Shown in pieces: positions 23,451-36,000 of a stretch of DNA of 64,000 bases. This DNA comes from Edaphochlamys debaryana. Its lineage: Eukaryota > Chlorophyta > Chlorophyceae > Chlamydomonadales. A program made the translations under genes and the position numbers. How positions within the stretch are numbered: the stretch's first letter is position 1; every line of letters begins with the position of its first letter. The notes below the pieces were generated by a model. It had not been told where the DNA came from, did no database searches, and saw only the letters and a list, made by a program, of their open reading frames with translations. Location of the stretch: the NCBI GenBank assembly GCA_016858145.1, contig JAEHOE010000012.1:1-64000 (forward strand). The letters run 5' to 3'.

Positions 23451-24085
23451 CTAACACCGCAGAGTTTCGGGAGTCTTTGGCGTGACGTCCGGGGCGTGGC
23501 GGCCCTTGGGTCCGACTTCGGGCTTCGCCCGAAGTCCGCGCGCATGCATAAACGCCTTCCCGTGTGCTTGCCTGGGTAACATCTGGCAGCGCCGCGATCG
23601 CCTTAGGGGAGCGCCGGCCCGTTGGCGAGTGATGCAGGCCACAACGCGTCGGCCTTGCACCTACGAGTGCTCGCGGGCCTGCTGACGTTTTATTAGCGCA
23701 CCCACATGCTAAGTTTGCGCGCATGGCTGCGTTCTGGGACCACTGCGCGATCGTCCAGCCGAACTGCGTGTGGGTCCAGATGCGGAGCTTAGCGACAACA
23801 GCGACGCTGACTGTACCTACTAAGCTGAACACGGAATAGGATTGAGGGCTGTGCGGCGAACAAGGTTGCTTCGGCGGAGAAAAGCAAAAGTCTGGTTCCA
23901 GCTTCAAACTGGGGCAGGCCAGCTCCCTCGAAACACCACCGCTCGCAGCGCTCTTACTGCATATCTTGACTCAATTGCTTGTCTTAGGGACCCCAGGGCA
24001 CGGTCGCGACGTCGCTGAACAACAACATGGCGCAGCTGGCGCGGCTTCGCGACGCTTGAGGAGGCCTTAACACAGAGCCAGCACG
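23451..24085. other. shared 5' region of the VTE6-like and kinesin genes
   Basis: Head-to-head interval of about 635 bp. It probably holds the missing first exon of the VTE6-like gene and a bidirectional promoter. A perfect hairpin (GACTTCGGGC, TTC loop, GCCCGAAGTC) lies at 23514-23536. Confidence 0.5.
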
Positions 24086-27000
24086 ATGGAGAATATCAGG
24101 TATGGCACAGTAGGCTCCCCTGTGTTACAGCCACGAAGGGCCAGCTGACCAGTTGAGGATGCTTTGTGCTGCGACTGCGCGCAGTGTGAGCGTCCGCGTG
24201 CGGCCGCTCAACAAGCAGGAGACATCGGAGTTCTTCGCATGGCGGGTCGAGGGCAACAGCATAGTTCAGCTTGACCCCAGCACGCGGGATGTCGACCGCA
24301 CCCGCGACACCAAGTATGGACTCGACCATATCTTTGGCCCAGAGTGGACCACTGCCCAGATATACCAAGTCACCACGCAAAGCCTCATCCAAAAGGTGGT
24401 CAGCGGCTTCAACAGTACAGTGTTTGCCTATGGGCAGACCAGCAGCGGCAAGACGCACACCATGCGTGGGGCCCCAGACAGCCCGGGGCTCATCCCCCTC
24501 GCCGTGAGGGAGGCTTTCGGCCTCATTGAGAGCAATGAGACGCGCGAGTACCTCATTCGCGTGTCCTACATGGAGGTGCGGCCAGGGAAGGGTAGGGGCA
24601 CATGATGGGCTTCCTCTGGGGGGCCCTGTGGCACCGGCAGGAGGCTCTTGAGACATGGATATTCCTGTGGTCAGCTTCCATCCCGTCAGGCCAGGGGGGC
24701 TCGCGGGTTTGCAACTTGTGGGGTCGACCTGGCTTGGACCCAGCGAGGTGCAGGCTTGCCTTCTGGCCGTTGACGCAGCGGCCTGGGTGACCCCTGCAGC
24801 TCTACAACGAGGAGGTGAACGACCTGCTGGCCCCCGAAAACATGAAGCTGCCCATCCACGAAAGCAAGGAGAATGGCCCTTACGTGTGCGGCCTGCGGGA
24901 GGACATCGTGACCAGTCCGGAGCAGGTGCTGGAGCTGCTGGAGTCCGGGGAGAACAACCGCCACATCGGCTCGACCAAAATGAACGAGAAGAGTAGCCGC
25001 TCGCACACCATCTTCCGCATGGTACGTTATGGCCAGTTCCAAGCTAGGGCTAGGGCTGCGTGGTGGTCTAACGCAGAGGCATGGCCTTCTGTTGAGCCCG
25101 GAGCTTGGGCAGCAGCAAGCAGATGGCCCCGGTCTAGCCCTTGTCATATCAAGCTCCTGCTTGGACCGTCGCGCAGGTGGTGGAGAGCAGGGCGGTGAAC
25201 ATGGAGAGCGATGAGGCGGGCGCGGTGCTGGTGTCCGTGCTCACCCTCGTGGACCTGGCGGGCTCTGAGCGTGTGGCTAAGACCGGCGCGGAGGGCATCC
25301 GGATGAAGGAGGGGACCGCCATCAACAAGAGCCTGCTGACGCTGGGCAACGTGATCAACAAGCTCAGCGAGGGCGCCTTGGCCACCGGTGAGCAGGTGGC
25401 GCGGCGTGGGGGATTCGCAAGGTTGAGGAGGAGGACTGAATGGTGGTTCCATGCACTCGTGCCGGCAGTTCTGCTCTGCTCTAGTTGAAGGGGCGCCCAC
25501 ATGTGCCGTACACCCGCTCACCACCAACCCACAGGCGGCCACATTCCCTACCGCGACTCAAAGCTCACGCGCATCCTGCAGCCCTCCCTGGGTGGCAACG
25601 CCAAGACCTCCATCATCTGTGCCATGACGCCGGCCTGCTGCCACGTGGAGGAGAGCCACAGCACCCTGCGCTTTGCCTGCCGCGCCAAGCGCGTGGTCAA
25701 CAACGCTATCGTCAACGAGGTCCTGTCTGACGCCGCCGTGCTCAAGCGCCAGGCCAAGGAGATCGAGGAGCTGAAGCGCAAGCTGGCGGGCAGCGGGTGG
25801 GTGCATCCCTATGGGGGCCTTGTGGCACTCTGTTGCCTGGGAGAGACTAGTCGCCTGACTCAGGCCGACACGTGATAAGGCCCGTCGTCCCGTCTTCAGA
25901 CCACCCGTCTGGCCCCCTGACTAGTTCATTCTCCCACCTTGTCCTGCAGTGTCAGCGTACACGTGGAGGATCAGATTAACCACCTCCGCGCACAGCTGCT
26001 CCGCAGCGAGCAGGAGAAGGAGCTCATGCGCGTCAAGCTGCAGGAGGAGCAGGCGGAGAGGGCCAAAGCGCAGAAGCAGGTGGGGGCGCCGAAGGCCAGG
26101 CGTGCCAATGCAAGACCCAATGGGGCACATACGTATCCCAACCACCGTCTACTCCTCCTACTCGCAGGTAGAGGTGGCCAAGAAGATCATGTTCCAGCAG
26201 CGTGATGAGCCCGCGGAGACCTCCGGGCGCAAGCAGAACCGCCGTGAGACGTGGTGCCCCGGCAAGAGCGCCTGGGCGGCCCCGGCAGCCCTGGCGGCCG
26301 CCGAGACGCCCACGCAGTCAGGTAGGTCGCTGTACAGGATTCTTGTGGGATGCGCCAGGGCAACCGTTATCAAACTTGGTAGGCGAGCTGCTTGTGTAAT
26401 GTTCAGGGAAGGAATGCTGAGCGTGCACTGCCCTTGCAGGTGGAGGCGGCGGAGGCGGGGGTGACTCCGCACAGCGCAAGCGCAGCTTCGGCCGCCTAGA
26501 CGGGGCTGGGCCCTCCAAGTCCAACGCGGAGCTGAGTGCCTTGCTGGAGGAGGAAGAGGAGGAGGAGGGCGATGCTGTGGAGGGCCCTACGCCACAGAGG
26601 CGCCGCAGGGACCGTGAGTGCTATGTGCGCGGAGCGGGATGCCTAGCCCTCAGCCCTAGCCTTAGGCCTGTCATCGTGTTCTCCGTTTCTGTGGTGCTGG
26701 GCTGACTGCTCTGTGCTGCTCCTGTTCCTCAGGGAGTGTTGCTCTATCGGATGACGAGGAGGATGACGAGCAGCAGGACGGGGGCTGGCGTCAGGGCCTC
26801 GACCGGGTCATGAGCTCCCTGCCCAGCCAGGTGAGCACCTAGCCTCGACGCCGTGCTATCGGACCCACGCGACTTGGCCTAAGCCCTGGCAGAGCCTGAC
26901 TTGCGCAACCCCTCTGGCCCTCAGGACCGTGCGGTGCTGGGGCGCTTCGTGCAGCAGTACCAGGACATGGAGGAACGCATGGGCGGCCTGGAGCAGGAGC

Positions 27001-30000
27001 TGCAGTCCGCCCAGCAGGCCGCGCAGGATAACGAGGAGCGAGCCAGGTGGGCGGTTGGTGGCCTGCCAGGGGCGTGCACTGTCTATGTGCTGAGCTGGCT
27101 GCCACCAAGCGACGTGAGGGGTTGTCATCTGGCTGAGGCTCATCACGCTCTGCCCCGCAGGTCCTCGTCGGAGGCCCTGGAGTCTGCCCTGCAGCACAAG
27201 GACTCCCTGACGCAGCAGCTGGAGCAGTCCAAGTGGCAGGCACGGCAGCTGGACCGCAAGGTGGAGGAGCTGCAGGCCGCCTGCCGCGCCAGCGAGCAGG
27301 TGCGTGGCGGGGCGTACTGACGGCCGACCGGTTGGAGTTCTTACAATTGAGAGCCTGACGATGGGTGAACTGGAGGTTCTGCACCCGGTCTCACCTGGGT
27401 ATGACACTAGCATGCCCAAGGGGGCATCCGCGCCTGCTTACCTCCAGCGTGCTTCTGGGTTTGGTGCCTGCAGGAGCGCCAGGCCCTGGAGGCCGCGGCG
27501 GCGGCGCAACAGGCGGCCAGCGCGGCCAAGTTCGAGGACCTGAGCGCCCGGCACAAGGAGCTGAGCGACGCGCAGGCGGAGCTCAAGGACAAGGTCAAGG
27601 CGCTCAAGGCGGAGCTGTCGGACACCAAGGCCAAGCTGGAGCTGCGTGACTACGAGGCCAGCATGCGGGAGGCCAAGGAGGCCGCGCACACCGCGGAGCT
27701 GGCGGAGGCCGCTGCCCGGCTCAAGGAGAAGGTGGAGGAGCTCGAGGCCACGCGCCGTAGCGTCACGGTGAGCGCAGGGTTCAGCACGGAGGGTCGCTAG
27801 GCCGAGGGCCAAGCGCATGAGAAGCCGGGGTAATGGGTCCAGCACGGGATTCACAATTTGGAGGCAATACCTGATGTCTGAGCTGTCCCGTGCCTCCCCA
27901 CCGTAGGCGGCTGAGGAGCGTGCCAACGACGCCGAGGCACGCGCCCGCGAGCTGTACGACTGCAACAAGCGCCTTGAGCTGCACGTCGGGGTGAGACGGG
28001 CCTCCTTGTTAGCACCGCGGCCTGTTGCGGACTGACCCTTGCCTGTGATGCCAAGGGACCATGGTGCCGACTGAGGCTAACCGCGTGCATTCCTGCGCTC
28101 CTCCGTGCTGTGCCTTGCTGTGCAGGAGCTGGAGTCCCGTAAGCGCGCCCCGCTGTACCAGAAGAAGCAGGAGGAGGAGCTCAAGGCGGCGGTGGAGAAG
28201 GCGCAGGAGTGCGAGGTGCGCGCCATCGAGGCGGAGATGCGCGTCAAGGAGATGCGGGCCGAGGTGGAGGTGCTGCAGAAGCGCGCCGAGGAGAAGGCCG
28301 AGGCCGCCACCAGCGCTGCCCGCCAAGCGGCCCGCGAGCTTGAGGAGCTGGTGGAGAAGCATTCCGTCGAGGTGCAGCGGCTGAACCTGGAGGCGGCGCG
28401 GCAGCAGGTGGGGTGCCGTGCGAGAGCGGGCTCGGGCGGAGGCCGTGTCGAGGACCACGGCTGGGGCGACGAGCGAAAAAGAGCTGGAGCGACAGAGACT
28501 TGACGGGACGGACGTTTAGGTTAAGCCTCGGTATCCATGAGCTACTGCCTTACTCGCAGGAACGGCACGAGGAGTCCTTGGCTGCAGCGCAAGCCGCAGC
28601 TCAGGAGGTGGAGGCTGCTAAGCAGGCTCTGGAGAAGGAGCTGGAGGCCAGAGCCGCAAGCCTGGAGGAGGTCAAGGCGGAGGTGGCCTCCCTGCAAGCC
28701 CGCATCCAGGAGCTGGAAGCTTCAGAGGGTATGTGGGGCATTTCGCATCGGACGGAGTTGTAATGTCGCTTGAGTACGCGGTCAGGTCTTGTTGTGGGTG
28801 CCTTGACGGCACTGCCGTTATGCCATTTCACTGACCTTGTGCCCTCTACTTCTCCCACCTACAGCTGAGCTGCAGGCCTGCACCACAGCGGCGCAGGAGA
28901 AGATCACCCTGCTGGAGCACACCGCTGAGGAGGATGCTGCCGCGCACGAGGCCGCCATGGCTGCCAGCAAGGCCGTGCACGACGAAGCTCTGGCGGCAGC
29001 CGTCGCTGCACATGAGGAGGCGAAGGCCGCCCTGCAAGCTGCTCTGGCCGACGCCAAGGTGCGGTCGCCTATCCGGCCAAGCCCTGCCAACACTCCCTTT
29101 CCGGCCGAGCCCTGCCAACATTCCCTATCCAACCAAACCCCTGCCAACACTTCCCTCGTGCGGCAGCTAGCCAGCCTTCTACCCCAAGCTCAGGCGTGTC
29201 CCCATCTCCCTTCTCCCGCCAGGCCGCAGCGGCTGCCACGGAGGCGCAGCTGGAGGGCGAGCTCAAGAGCGCCCGCGAGCGCGCCGAGATGCTGGTCAAG
29301 GCCTCGCTAGACCAGTCGCAGGAGGCCTCCAGCACTAAGGCGGAGCTGCAGAAGCAGGTGGAGGAGCTGTCCGCCAAGGTGCAGGAGGCAGCCGGCGCGC
29401 TCAAGGCCAAGGAGGAGCTCAAGGAGGAGCGGTGCGTGCTGCAGCTCCACGGCTCTGTGATCCGAGGTCGATGCCCATACCTGCTTCGTTGCCACAAGCT
29501 ACGTCCTGGCCTTATCAGCTGACACGACGTCGCGTGTCAATCCGCTCCGCCACCGTAGGATGAAGAACAAGCAGGAGGTGGCCAACCTCAAGGCGGAGCT
29601 GCAGAAGCTGCAGCTGGAGACCAAGACGGGCGCCAAGGGCAAGGACATGGCCCAGAAGGAGATGGACGCCGTGAAGTGAGGCATGGGCTCGGGGCTGAAG
29701 AGCTTTGGCGAGCCTGGTTGTGGCTCCAGGGAATTCATGGAACTTCTAGCTCTCGCCTTGCGTTTGCCCACAGCAATCGGGCCCGGCAGCTGCTCAACCC
29801 CCCGCTCACCCTGCAGGAAGCGTCTGACCGACGCCGAAGCCAAGCTGCGGGTGGCCCTGCAGGACAAGACCACTGCGCAGCAAGAGAAGGCCAACCTGGA
29901 GCGCCAGCTCAAGCAGCACGTGGGGCAGAAGCAGATCATGGAGAAGACGCTGGAGAAGAAGGACGCGTTGGAGAACAAGAAGCGCGAGAGCATCATGATC

Positions 30001-33000
30001 GTGAGTCAAGCCGTACGGGAATGACCATTCCCACACTCAGTTTGGCGCCGCTTGCATGACGCCTGAAGCTGACGTGTCTGGGCCCGCCCGCGCCCGCCAC
30101 ACCGCAGAACCTCAACAAGAGCAAGGAGCAGCTCAACACGTTTGAGGAGCGGCTCAAGATTGCCACCGTGGAGCTCCAGAAGGTGCACATGGACCTCACC
30201 GCCAAGCAGAGTGGGTGCAGGGCTGGGTGTTGGCCGATGTGTGGGTGCGTGCTCTGCCTTTGTTGTCTCGCACTTGACCCGTGTCCACGCGCTGCGCTGA
30301 CGGCGGGGCCCCGTTGGTTCGCAGGCGAGTGCGCTGGGCTGGAGGAGCAGCTGCAGGAGCAGCAGGCCGCCAACGGCCAGCTGCGCGAGGAGAACAACCA
30401 GCTGTCCATGGAGTGCACGGAGCTCAAGCACAAGCTCGAGTGCTCCACGGAGGAGCTCAAGGACGTGAACGGTGGGTCTCCGGGATGCCCATCTACGCAC
30501 AGGGCATGTGTCACCTCTTGGCATCCCCCGGAGCAACGCCACCTAAGCCCCTGTCCGCTAGGAGTCCTGACGTCCATGACGCTGCTGTTTTCGCAGGCCA
30601 GCTGCAAGCTGCCACGGCCGAGCTGGAGGCCAGCAAGGCCACCTGCGAGCAGCAGGACGCCGACCTGGTGCGGGTGCAGACGGAGCTGGCAGGCGTGTGG
30701 GCAGCCCTGGCCGACCGGGAGGCCAGCGCGGAGGTGCTGCGGGGGCAGTACGAGGTGACCCTGGAGCAGGCCAACGCGGCGCAGGAGCGGCTGGAGCAGC
30801 TCAAGGCCGAGTGCACGCAGCTGGGCGCGTCCGGTCAGGAGCTGCAGGCAGCGCTGGAGACCGCCCAGAAGGCGCAGGCAGCCACCGAGGAGGCCCGTCA
30901 AGCGGCCGAGGTGGGCACGGCAAGGCACACGCTTTGAGCATTGCGAGCGGCGTGCTTCCCCTCAATCCTTCTAACACTTTTTTTTGTTTGGCCGGGTAGG
31001 AGGCGGTGCAGCAGGCGGGCAAGGACGCTGCCGCCTTGCGGGAGGAGATGGCGGCCCTCGAGGAGCAGCTGCGCTCCGCCACAGCCGCCCACACGGAAGC
31101 CCAGGAGCAGCTGGCGGCCGCACAGGCGCAGCTCGCCATGGCCGCTGCCACACAGACCGATGTCCAGGGTACGTTGTGCTCGCTCACACTTGGCCGCTGC
31201 ATACGCTGCTGTGCATGACTCGTTCTTCCCATGCGCTGAGTCCCCTAATGCCGTCTCGCGTACTCAAGGTGTCACCTCCTCCCATTGTAGGTCGCCTGGA
31301 TGTCGCGGAAGCGGAACGCGATGCTCTGAGGGCCCAGGTGCAGGCCGAGACCGCGGCGCGCACGGAGCTTACCATGCTGCTCAAGGCCGCGGAGGCCGAC
31401 GCCCAGCTGCAGACGTCCCGGGCCGCCGGCGCCGAGGAGGAGGCCCAGCGCCTCTCCAGCAAGCTGCAGGCCGCAGAGGAGGCACACGCCCAGCTAGCCG
31501 CCAGCGCGGGACAGGCAAGCGCCTCTGCTGAACAGCTGACCAGCAAGCTCGCCGCCACGGAAGCCGAGCTGCAGCGCCTGGCGTCGGAGCTGTCTGCCAC
31601 ACAGTCTGACCTGCAGCAAGCCTCCTCGCAGCTGAGCACCGAGGCCGCCGAGGCCCAGCGGCTGATTGCCCTTCTGGCGGAGGCCAACTCGGACCGGCAG
31701 CGGCTCGCGGACCAGGTCGCCACTGCCGGGGCCGAGGCGCAGCAGCTGGCGAGCAAGGTCAAGGAGCTGGAGGCCAGCGCCCAGCTCCTGTCGAGTCAGC
31801 TGGAGGCCGCCCAGCAGGCGGCAACCGCTGGCAAGGACGAGCTGGCTGGTCAGCTGTGCAGCGCCCAGCAGGAGGTGCGCCGCACCGCAGAGCAGCTTGC
31901 TTCGGCCGAGACGCACGTCGCAGCGCTGCGTGAGCAGGTGGCTGCCCTACAGCAGGCGGCCAGCGCGGCCCAGGAGGGCAGCACCAGTCAGCTGGCCGAG
32001 GCCACCACGCGGGCAGAGCAGCTCGCTGCCCAGGTTGCGTCCCTGCAAGAAGCGGTGTCTGCAGCTGAGGCCCAGGCGCAAGCAGCCCTAACAGCGGCCG
32101 AGGCCAAGGCGCAGGAGGCCCTTTCCGCAGCCGAGGCTCGGTCTCAGGAGGCCCTTTCCACGGCTGAGGCTCGGGCGCAAGAGCAGCTGACCGAGGCATT
32201 GCAGGCTGCCGAGGCCAGGGCGCTGGCCGCCCTGGATGAGGCCCGGCGCAGCGCCATGGAGCAGTACGAGCGCGCGGAGGCGGCTGAGGCACAGGCAGCT
32301 GAGCTCAGCCAGCGCATCGCCGCACTGCAGCAGGACCTGGCGGCGGCCTCCTCCCACTCACCTCCCCCAGCGCGCACGCCAGCTGCCGCCGCCAACGACA
32401 CAGAGCACGCTGACGACGACACTGCCGGGCTCCTCACCACCCCGGCTCCGAAGCAGCAGCAGCGCGAGAGTGCCGCGCGGGCCAGCTCCCTGTCCCCCAG
32501 CGCCCTGCTCGACGCCCTCAACCAGCTGCGCGCCGAGTCCGCCGTCGAGATCTCCCGCCTCTCCGGCGAGCTGTCGGCGGCCGTGCAGCGCACCGCCGAG
32601 CTGGAGCAGGAGCTAGTCTCGGTCCGCGTCCAGCTCCACGACGCCCGCTCCGCCTCGGCCTCGGCCCTGCCCGCCCCCGACCTCACCCGCTCCCTCAACG
32701 GCAGCCACACCATGCGCCTGCAGACCACGGCCCTGCAGCAGCAGGTGGAGCAGCTGGGCCAGGAGCTCAAGGACATGGAGTTCACCATGGAGGAGCACCG
32801 GGCGGCCGCCGCCGCAGAGCAGCAGCTGCTCAAGGCCCGGCTGGCCGCGGCGGATGCGGAGGCAGCAGCAGCGCAGCAGGCGGTCGCCGAGCTGACGCAG
32901 CGCTGTGCTTCGCTCGAGGGCGAGCTGGCGGCTGCAAGGGCTGCCAGCGCCGAGCCGGAGCCCCAGGCGACGTCGCCAGAGGGCACGGCCGCCACGGAAG

Positions 33001-36000
33001 GTACGCTGGCGTCAGATCTTCGCCGACCCACATGGCTAGCTTGTCTAGCAGACCTAGGTCTTGTGTCCCACCTTATGCTGCCCCTTGCTTGCACTGCTGT
33101 GGTTGCGCCTCCTCTTCCCTGACTTCCGAATCGCTTGTCAACTTGCAGGCCTGGTCTTGGAGCTCACCGCCCAGCGTGACGCCTTGGAAGCCAAGCTGGC
33201 GTCGGCGCTGGCCGAGCAGGAGGGCCTGGTGGCCCGCATGGCGCAGGCGGTGGAGGAGCGGGAGCAGCTTATGGCCATGCTGGACGAGCTGTCCGTGCGG
33301 GTGGCGGCAACCCAGGGAGGCGCTGACGCCACGCAGGAGCAGCTCCAGCAGCAGCTGGAGGAGCAGGGCCAGAAGCTGCAGGCCGCGCTGCAGGTAAAGC
33401 CCCGCCGCTGCCTCGCCCTAGAGCCCGCAAGTGCTTCACTTTAGAGCTGGGCCAGGCCCGCAAGGTGCTCTGTCACTGGCGGGGAATCCCTGACTGCATC
33501 TGCGCCTGCAATCTCGTGCTTTGCCTCCCTGCAGGAGGTCGAGCAGCTTGAGTCCGCCCGCCAGGCCGCCGCAGAGCTGCAGGCCCGCGTGGAGGTGCTC
33601 CAGGCCGCCGCGGAGGAGCAGGCTGGCCCCCTGCAGCAGCAGCTGGCTGCCCTGCAGGCCGACCACGACGCCCTGCAGCAGCGCCACGGCAGCCTGCAGG
33701 AGCAGCACACCGCCCTGCAGGCCCAGGCCGATGACCTACAGGCACGCCTGGCCAGCGCCGCCGCCGCCACGGCTTCCGCCAGCCCCTCCGTCGAAGCCGC
33801 CGCTGCCTCCATGGCGAAGCCCTCGGGTGCCGCAGCCCAGGACGGCGGTGCTGAGGCGGAGGCACTCCGTGCCCAGCTCGCCGAGCTGCAGAGGCGGCAG
33901 GCCGAGCTGGAGGCGGAGATGTCGGACGTGCAGGCTTCGGCCAACGTGGCCATGGCCGAGCGTCACACACTCGAGCGCTCAACAAACCTCAGGTAGGTCA
34001 TACGTGCGTAAGCCGCCCCTCCTTGCGTGCTCGACGGCTGGACTTTGAACCGATTTGCATAGGGCCCACTTGTTGCAACGACATGAGCATGTCTGACGGG
34101 CTCCACTGTGCCCTCGTTCTCTGCAGGGTGCTGGAGCTCGAGACCGCCAACATCCGCCTCCAGGACGAGCTAGCCCGCCTGCGCGGGGAGGCACCCGGCG
34201 CTTCTGTCAGCGTGCCCGAGACCGCTACCGGCACACTGTAAGTGTGCGGCCCCGCTGCAGACTTGCTTCGCTTCAAGCTTGCCTTGATCGTTGTTACCAC
34301 CTTTGGGCGGCAAGACACGCAATCGACAATAGGTCACCATAGGTCAAGCCTTCCGTGCCGCCCCTTTCAACAGGGACACGCTGCTGGCAGAGCGGGATCA
34401 GCTCCAGGCCCAAGTGCGGGAGCTGGCATCCGCCGTGGAGGCTGCGGCCAGCGCCAAGGAGCAGGCCTGCAGGCGCCTGGAGGCGGAGGCTGCCGCGCTG
34501 CAAGCCACCTCTGCCGCCATGGAGACAGAGCTGGCGGCCCTACGGCAGGCGCAAGCCGAGCTGACGGCGGACAAGGAGCGTCTGGAGGGCAAGACCGCCA
34601 TGCTCCAGGTAAGTTACGTCTAAGGCTGCGCCTCGAAGCATACGAAGTATATCAGTTCATGGCTTGTGCGCAAGTCATCTTGCTGACCCGACAGCATTGC
34701 CCTTCCCCGCAGGAGGCGCTAGACGCCGCCATGGCCGCTCGGGGCGCCGCTGCTGGCGACGCCTCCTCTCGCGCCGCTGAGGCCGAGGCGGCGCTGTCCG
34801 CACTGCTGCTACGCTACGACGAGCTGCTGCTGCAGCACGAGCAGCTGCGGGAGGAGGCGGCGCACAAGGCCGCAGACGCTGAGGCGCTGAGGCTGGGCAT
34901 CGCCCAGGAGAGCGAGCGCCGGAAGGAGGCCGAGGCGCGCGGTGAGCCCAGACAGGGAAGAGCGTAGGCAAGCGTGCGCGTGCCTCCAGACTTCGTCGCG
35001 CATGTTGTTGTCTCACCTTGGCCCTGTCCCGGTCGCTGATGCTAACGTGCTGTTTCGCTCTGGTCCAGGCGAGGCGCTGGTCGGTTCTGCGGACGAGCTG
35101 CGGGGCCAGCTGGAGCAGGCGCAGGCGGCCGTCAAGGAGCTGGAAACCGGCCGCGTCCAGGTAGGCGACCTGGCTGAGCCCTGCATACTTGTCAGGCACC
35201 TTCCGCCCCTACCGTGACACCCGTGTTCGAAATGTACCACCGTGCCTCACCCATCTGGCGTCCCCCCTATGCAGGCCTCCCAGAAGCTGGCCGATGCCGA
35301 CTCCGCCGCTGGCGAGCTGGAGCAGCTGCGGTTGCAGGTGGGCTCGCTGCAGGCCGCCGTGGAGCGCCTGACCAAGGAGGCGGCTGAGGCCAAGGAGGCG
35401 GCCGCGGCCGTGGAGGCAGAGGCGCAGGAGCTGCTGGACGCCAACACGCTCCTCGAGTCGCAGGTGCGCTACGGTCACGTCTTGGTCTGACCCCTGCCCG
35501 TTCGTGCGGCAGATACCAGTTCTGCGTGTACCCGACCTGCCATGAGGAATCCCCCGTGACGCTGCTGAGGCCTCGGTCTGTCTGGCGCAGATGCACGAGC
35601 TGCGCGCCAGCCACGCCGCGCTGCAGGCCAAGGCCGCCTCCGCAGGCGACGCGGAGCAGTCGGCGGCGCTGGCGGCCCAGCTGCGTGACTCCGAGGCGCT
35701 GCGGTCCAAGCTGGAGGTGCAGGTGAGGCGCCGGCGCGTCAGAAGCCTGCGCAATGCCATCCCTCCTGCACACGTCTGGGTCCTCACCCTCTACTTGACG
35801 CTGGTGACCAGGGGCTAGTCGTAACCAACCTGTCCACCCGCGCTTGCGCCCGTCCTAGGTGCTGGAGCTGACGGAGCAGATGAGTGCCGCCAGCGAGCAG
35901 CGGCGCGCGGCTTCGCGTGAGCGGGCCGAGATCGAGGGCTCCCTCCGGGACGCCAACGAGGCACGCCACCGCCTGGAGGCAGACCTGGCGGCGCTCGACA

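Noticed and set aside
30984..33122. Single 712-codon gene in the kinesin region
   Set aside because: It is internal kinesin exons read through an intron; true exon borders at 31168, 31291 and 33000 are clear.
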